DNA of 5,500 nt from JBBRLA01 sp038231615 (lineage in GTDB: Bacteria; Myxococcota_A; Polyangia; Palsa-1104; JAEUJZ01): the NCBI GenBank assembly GCA_038231615.1, contig JBBRLA010000596.1, forward strand, positions 1 through 5,500, in the 5' to 3' direction. Position 1 is the stretch's first letter, and every line of letters starts with the position of its first letter. The notes under the pieces were generated by a model. That model was not told the origin of the DNA and searched no databases. It worked only from the letters and a program-made list of their open reading frames with translations. Made by a program: the position numbers and the translations under genes. Positions 5,344 through 5,500 of this stretch are shown here, one piece after another.

Positions 5344-5500
5344 CGCAATGTGCACTACGGGGTGCTTACCCGCCGTAGGGGGCCCAGGAAGGCGGGTCGG
5401 GACGTGTCGACGAGAGAGGTCAAAGAAGTGGACGGGGGATCGAAACGGTGATCTGTAGGTGTGGAAGTGGGCCCGGCATGAGCCTTGGGGCCAGGAAGCA
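5344..5500. other. Right-edge stretch without a supported gene; contains an inverted repeat
   Basis: One minus-strand frame is open from the window edge to a TAA near 5274, but its Pro/Arg/His-rich translation looks like a chance frame. An inverted repeat ACCCGCC (5368-5374) and GGCGGGT (5391-5397) can form a seven-pair stem with a 16-base loop. No U-run follows on either strand, so I do not call it a terminator. Confidence 0.3.

Noticed and set aside
1..5500. CRISPR arrays, insertion sequences, tRNA or rRNA genes
   Set aside because: No regularly spaced repeats, transposase motifs, terminal inverted repeats or tRNA-like cloverleaf sequences were seen on either strand.

Overview
The window is GC-rich bacterial DNA. 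It most likely comes from a myxobacterium-like or other former delta-proteobacterial lineage that decodes UGA as selenocysteine. Three things suggest this: a Pal-type lipoprotein with a 'C-x5-C-x5-C-x4-C' linker of the kind common in Myxococcota, a ClC/CBS anion transporter, and a reading frame with two UGA codons placed exactly where thioredoxin-fold proteins carry their catalytic Cys. The lineage is an inference; no rRNA or other phylogenetic marker is present.

Main result: on the minus strand, 1337 to 471, there is one continuous gene for a tandem thioredoxin-fold lipoprotein interrupted only by two in-frame TGA codons (1109-1107 and 749-747). The two domains repeat with a period of exactly 120 residues. 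In both, the TGA falls 27 residues after a conserved Trp and directly before a Cys (U-V-A-C and U-L-C-S). Each TGA is followed at the right distance by a hairpin with guanosines in its apical loop, as expected of a bacterial SECIS element. A conventional gene caller would break this gene into three pieces and discard or misname them. I read it as a double-selenocysteine thioredoxin-like lipoprotein, and it is the best candidate here for something not previously described.

Layout, left to right: 1-159 has no gene I can support. 160-453 (+) is a small unrecognised frame that also contains an in-frame TGA (codon 19), ending 17 bases from the convergent selenoprotein gene. 471-1337 (-) is the double-Sec thioredoxin-like gene. 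1338-1887 holds no recognisable gene. 1888-2052 (-) is a remnant of a LysR-type helix-turn-helix. 2076-3935 (-) is a ClC-family anion channel or exchanger with two C-terminal CBS domains. Divergent to it, and overlapping its probable start, is a coiled-coil protein at 3918-4535 (+). Convergent to that, 4648-5238 (-) is a Pal/OmpA-family lipoprotein with a clear ribosome binding site and a plausible sigma-70-type promoter. 5344-5500 has no supported gene.

The genes do not form one operon: strands alternate and no shared pathway is evident. Two products (the selenoprotein and Pal) are predicted lipoproteins of the cell envelope, and the ClC protein is in the inner membrane. No selenocysteine machinery (selA, selB, selC, selD) lies in the window, so the Sec reading depends on its presence elsewhere in the genome.
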